6,556 nt of DNA from an uncultured Campylobacter sp. (lineage in GTDB: Bacteria > Campylobacterota > Campylobacteria > Campylobacterales > Campylobacteraceae). The DNA lies in assembly GCA_938036585.1 (NCBI GenBank), contig CALHQN010000327.1, positions 1 to 6,556 on the forward strand, read 5' to 3'. The notes beneath the pieces are model-generated. The model was not told the origin of the DNA and did not search any database. It saw only the letters and a list, made by a program, of their open reading frames with translations. Position 1 is the stretch's first letter. Each line of letters begins with the position of its first letter. Positions 4,327 to 6,556 of the stretch are shown here, piece by piece. Both the position numbers and the translations under genes were made by a program.

Positions 4327-5667
4327 TTAAAACTGTCCGAAAAGATCGTTCAGTGCCTCGCTGATGCTCGGGTGCGTAAAAATTTGGTTTTTGAAAAAGT
4401 CCGCCTTCGCGCCCAGCGCCATGGCGATCGCCAGCTCATTAACGATCTCGTGCGCGTTTACGCAGTGAAGCGCCGCGCCTAAAATTTCGCCGCTAGCCGC
4501 ATCCACGACCGCTTTCATCATTCCCTCGTCGTGCGCTACGACCTTAGCGCCAGGCACCGCCGCCATCGAAAGCTTCAACACCTTGATCTCGCGCCCGCTT
4601 GCTCTTGCTTTGCGCTCGCTAAGGCCGATGCGAGCTAGCGGCGTGCGGGTAAACAGCACGCTTGCATGCGGTGCGCGGTTTTTCGTAGTGCGCGCGCCGT
4701 CTCCGAAAAGCGCGCTAAAAATGATCCTAAAATCGTCTAAGCTCGTGTAGGTAAACATCTCGCCGCCGCGTACGTCGCCTGCCGCGTAGATGCTCGCAGC
4801 CGAGCTTTGCAGATGCTCATTCGTGATGATATTGCCGTACACGTCCGTCTGCACTCCCGCAGCGGCTAAATTTAGCTCACCCGTATTCGCGCGACGCCCG
4901 AGGGCGTATAAAAACGCATCCGCCGCGATCGTTTCGCTCTCGCCCGCGAGGTTAAATTTCAGCTCGCCGTCATTTAAGCTCAAAAACTCGCAGCCCTCGA
5001 TGATCTCCACGCCTTGAGCTTGCAGAGCGGATTTGACGCTAGCAGCCACATCCTCATCCTCGTTTTTCATAAATTTTGATCGCATCAGCACGCTTACTTT
5101 CGAGCCGAATCCCGCAAACATCGAAGCAAACTCAAGCCCGATAAATCCGCCGCCGATGACCACGAGATGCTTCGGCAGCGTCTTTAAATTTAAAATTTCC
5201 TCGCTGCTATAAGCGATCTGCGAGTTTACCTCAAAGCTAGGCTCGACCTCGATCGAGCCCGTATTTACGACGATCGTTTCTGCCGAAATTTCACGCGTCT
5301 GCCCGTCAGGGCTTAGCACGCGCACAGAATTCGCGCTCACAAATGAACCCTCGCCGTCGATTACGTCGGTATTTGGGCTTCCCTTTAGCATCGCTAAATT
5401 TTTCGCTCTAAGCGCCGAGATCAGCTCATCCTTTTTATTTATGCTAAGCGTATAATACTCGTCCATAACGCCGAAATTTACGAAGCCTGCTTCCTTGCTC
5501 GCGGTAACTAGCCGCTTGGTCGGGATGCAGCCTACGTTGATGCAGGTACCGCCGTACATCTGCGGCGAGCGCTCGATGAGAGCGACCTTTTTACCGAGCG
5601 CGGCGGATTTTACGGCAAGGGTTTTGCCCGCTTTGCCAAAGCCGATTACGATGACATCATAATCCAT
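4327..5667 (-). CDS. rclA: RclA-type FAD-dependent pyridine nucleotide-disulfide oxidoreductase
   Basis: The product is 446 residues; E. coli RclA is about 441. The first Rossmann motif is GFGKAG (9-14). The redox-active pair is Cys42 and Cys47 in MYGGTCINVGCIPTK. The second nucleotide-binding motif is GGGFIG (172-177), the FAD-binding AAGDVRGG is at 295-302, and the dimerisation domain ends with His432 in FTHPSISEALNDLF. IGFGKAGKTLAV, NTDVIDG, LDDFRI and THPS-SE-LNDLF agree closely with RclA rather than with lipoamide dehydrogenase, glutathione or mercuric reductase. RclA is a cytoplasmic enzyme that protects E. coli from hypochlorous acid and is reported to reduce Cu(II). The start has AAAAGGA at 5674-5680, 6 bases upstream. 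After the second Rossmann strand the sequence is VLMRS, where E. coli RclA has an acidic residue, which hints at NADPH preference. The gene is intact. The regulator lies 121 bases upstream. Confidence 0.87.
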   Translation of the reverse strand: MDYDVIVIGFGKAGKTLAVKSAALGKKVALIERSPQMYGGTCINVGCIPTKRLVTASKEAGFVNFGVMDEYYTLSINKKDELISALRAKNLAMLKGSPNTDVIDGEGSFVSANSVRVLSPDGQTREISAETIVVNTGSIEVEPSFEVNSQIAYSSEEILNLKTLPKHLVVIGGGFIGLEFASMFAGFGSKVSVLMRSKFMKNEDEDVAASVKSALQAQGVEIIEGCEFLSLNDGELKFNLAGESETIAADAFLYALGRRANTGELNLAAAGVQTDVYGNIITNEHLQSSAASIYAAGDVRGGEMFTYTSLDDFRIIFSALFGDGARTTKNRAPHASVLFTRTPLARIGLSERKARASGREIKVLKLSMAAVPGAKVVAHDEGMMKAVVDAASGEILGAALHCVNAHEIVNELAIAMALGAKADFFKNQIFTHPSISEALNDLFGQF

Positions 5668-5697
5668 TTTTAATCCTTTTGATTTGAAATTTTCGCG

Positions 5698-5703
5698 ATT
5701 ATA
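5698..5703 (-). promoter_or_regulatory. Candidate -10 box (TATAAT) for the rclA homologue
   Basis: On the minus strand this stretch reads CTTATAATCG, a perfect TATAAT. It is 30 bases before the ATG at 5667, which would give a leader of about 20-25 bases carrying the AAAAGGA site. No good -35 is present 16-18 bases further upstream, only T-rich sequence (TTTTTA), which is normal for Campylobacter sigma-70 promoters. The AT-rich segment 5711-5740 just upstream is where an operator would be expected. Confidence 0.5.
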
Positions 5704-5758
5704 AGAGGTTTTAGTAAATTTAAAAATTATGCGTTTTAAATTTAGACAAAGCGGAGCC

Positions 5759-5789
5759 GTCGTGGAATTTCGCGGTAAAATTCCACGAC
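5759..5789 (-). terminator. 12-bp perfect hairpin directly after the TetR-family gene
   Basis: The arms GTCGTGGAATTT (5759-5770) and AAATTCCACGAC (5778-5789) pair perfectly around a 7-base loop. The stem begins within the TAG stop of the regulator gene (5789-5791). On the minus strand it is followed by GGCTCCGCTTTGTC, not a U tract, so it is an imperfect intrinsic terminator. It could also act as an attenuator or processing site between the regulator and rclA, or as a palindromic protein-binding site. Confidence 0.45.
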
Positions 5790-6415
5790 TAGGCGCGTTT
5801 TTTTACGCCGTTTAAAAATATATCTATGCGATCTTTTATCAGCTCGTCCGCATCGAACTCGGGAGCATCGTCAAAAAATAGCAAGCGGCTAAAATGCGGC
5901 TCTCTTAGCAAAAAGCAAAAATATAGCGCCAGGCTTTTTGCCGTACGCCCCTGCGCAAACTCGCTAGTATGCGCCGCCAAATACTCGTCCAGCGCATTCG
6001 GCGAGCCCAGCACGCCGCTTTTTAAAAAAATCTTCGGGCTTTCCCTCAGCGCGCCGTTAAAACCGCAGGAGAGGATAAGTCGATAAAATTTCATCGTATC
6101 GGGCGCGAAAAGAAATTCCAAATAGATCCCCGCGAACTCCCTTAGATATTCGCAAAGCGCGAGGCACGAGTTGATCCGCATACGCTCGTTCATCTGCGTG
6201 TCGAGCTTTTTGGTTTGCAGATCGATAATTTTTAAAAAAAGATTCTCTTTGTTGTCGAAATATTTATACACCGACGAGAGCGAACCGCCGCTTTTTTCGA
6301 TAATATCGTTTAGGCTGGTCGATTCATAGCCTTTAGCTAAAAAAAGCTCCAAAGCCGCGTCCAAAATGCGCTTGTAGCGGATCTCGGATTTTTTATACTT
6401 AGGTGATTCGGGCAT
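5789..6415 (-). CDS. CmeR-like TetR/AcrR family transcriptional regulator
   Basis: The product is 208 residues from the ATG at 6413-6415. I chose this start because AAAAGGAT (6423-6430) lies 8 bases upstream. An ATG at 6491-6493 would add 26 residues (MKSYCLIKFIFYTLT...) that are unlike a TetR N-terminus and would run through the probable promoter. The N-terminal DNA-binding domain is clear: RILDAALELFLAKGYESTSL, then DIIEKSGGSLSSVYKYFDNKENLF (residues 16-60), a complete TetR helix-turn-helix. The C-terminal ligand domain includes LALYFCFLLREPHFSRLL (162-179) and IDIFLNGVKK near the end. ELFL-KGY--TSL-DII--SGGS, the LFC--L-EP block and VFLNG also occur in Campylobacter CmeR, the bile-responsive repressor of the CmeABC pump. 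No efflux genes are seen here; the downstream neighbour on the same strand is rclA. The target and ligand are unknown. Confidence 0.85.
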   Translation of the reverse strand: MPESPKYKKSEIRYKRILDAALELFLAKGYESTSLNDIIEKSGGSLSSVYKYFDNKENLFLKIIDLQTKKLDTQMNERMRINSCLALCEYLREFAGIYLEFLFAPDTMKFYRLILSCGFNGALRESPKIFLKSGVLGSPNALDEYLAAHTSEFAQGRTAKSLALYFCFLLREPHFSRLLFFDDAPEFDADELIKDRIDIFLNGVKKRA

Positions 6416-6454
6416 TATGAGAATCCTTTTATCGCGGTAAATTCTTGGTGTAAG

Positions 6455-6482
6455 TGTATAAAAAATAAACTTAATTAAGCAA
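6455..6482 (-). promoter_or_regulatory. Candidate promoter of the TetR-family gene with an overlapping palindrome
   Basis: On the minus strand TTGCTT (6477-6482) is separated by 16 bases, including a T-rich run, from TATACA (6455-6460). This would start transcription about 30 bases before the ATG at 6415. The perfect 10-base palindrome CTTAATTAAG (6470-6479) overlaps the -35 element, a position suited to autorepression. AT-rich palindromes arise easily by chance, so the operator reading is weak. Confidence 0.35.
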
Positions 6483-6492
6483 TAAGATTTCA

Positions 6493-6556
6493 TTAAAATT
6501 TCAATATTTCAGCAAAAAATAATTTACGAACGCAGCCGATGATGAAATTTAGCCCC
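6493..6556 (-). CDS. Possible 3' end of a further minus-strand gene
   Basis: From the window edge one minus-strand frame is open for 20 codons, ending FFAEILKF and then TAA at 6493-6495, before the regulator's promoter. The composition is plausible for a Campylobacter protein tail. The stretch is too short to be sure, and the other minus-strand frames close quickly. A + strand ATGATGAAATTT near 6539 is an alternative gene start but lacks a ribosome binding site. Confidence 0.2.
   Translation of the reverse strand, partial: GLNFIIGCVRKLFFAEILKF

Noticed and set aside
4790..5017. Open + strand frame opposite the rclA homologue
   Set aside because: It is an antisense shadow of a well-conserved GC-rich gene, with no ribosome binding site or recognisable product. 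The same applies to the + strand frame at 5826-6086 and the minus-strand frames within the array.
6405..6425. Inverted repeat GATTC...GAATC around the regulator's start codon as an operator
   Set aside because: The arms are only five bases with an 11-base spacer, and one of them lies in the coding region.
6416..6493. 26-residue longer form of the TetR-family regulator starting at 6493
   Set aside because: The extra residues are not TetR-like, and the ATG at 6415 has a well-spaced AAAAGGAT. The longer form would also cover the probable promoter.

Overview
The window looks like Campylobacter DNA, probably one of the less AT-rich oral species such as C. gracilis, C. showae or C. rectus. This rests on the frequent AAATTTAAA-type words in and between genes, AAGGA ribosome binding sites, a TATAAT box without a clear -35, and a TetR regulator with several stretches in common with Campylobacter CmeR. 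The species is inference. No rRNA, tRNA, CRISPR array, transposase or integrase is visible.

The window has two halves. Positions 1 to about 4150 hold an AT-rich row of small genes, all on the + strand: six or seven intact-looking products of about 117-208 residues and several much shorter pieces. None has a signal peptide, membrane segment or enzymatic motif that I can see. Several resemble families of small cytoplasmic proteins found beside polymorphic-toxin genes. One ends in a YDDRG signature like that of DUF3885, one starts like the EF(L/I)IA-VP-REK-VAEI family, and one stub starts like the LNE-DVWRP family. I read the region as an array of orphan immunity-type genes, the kind that collects downstream of Rhs, CDI or two-partner-secretion toxin genes. 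The toxin gene, if there is one, would lie upstream, outside the window. Neighbours are closely packed (gaps of 2-11 bases in several places, one 4-base ATGA overlap), so one transcript is likely.

The array shows decay. A TAG at 1257 interrupts a frame that then runs 15 codons to just before the next gene. A family N-terminus stops after 27 codons (1953-2036). Two other short frames, at 2074 and 2550, have good ribosome binding sites but end early. One gene (3212-3580) has a well-placed ribosome binding site but ATT where its start codon should be.

Positions 4150-4326 are a transition, ending in a GC-rich hairpin. From there to the end the DNA is clearly GC-richer and both genes are on the minus strand. 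They are a well-conserved RclA-type flavoprotein disulfide reductase (reactive chlorine and copper stress in E. coli) and, upstream of it in the same direction, a CmeR-like TetR regulator. Each has a recognisable ribosome binding site and a candidate promoter, and a 12-bp perfect hairpin separates them. The layout suggests a stress-response pair in which the TetR protein may control rclA, next to a laterally variable array of self-protection genes.
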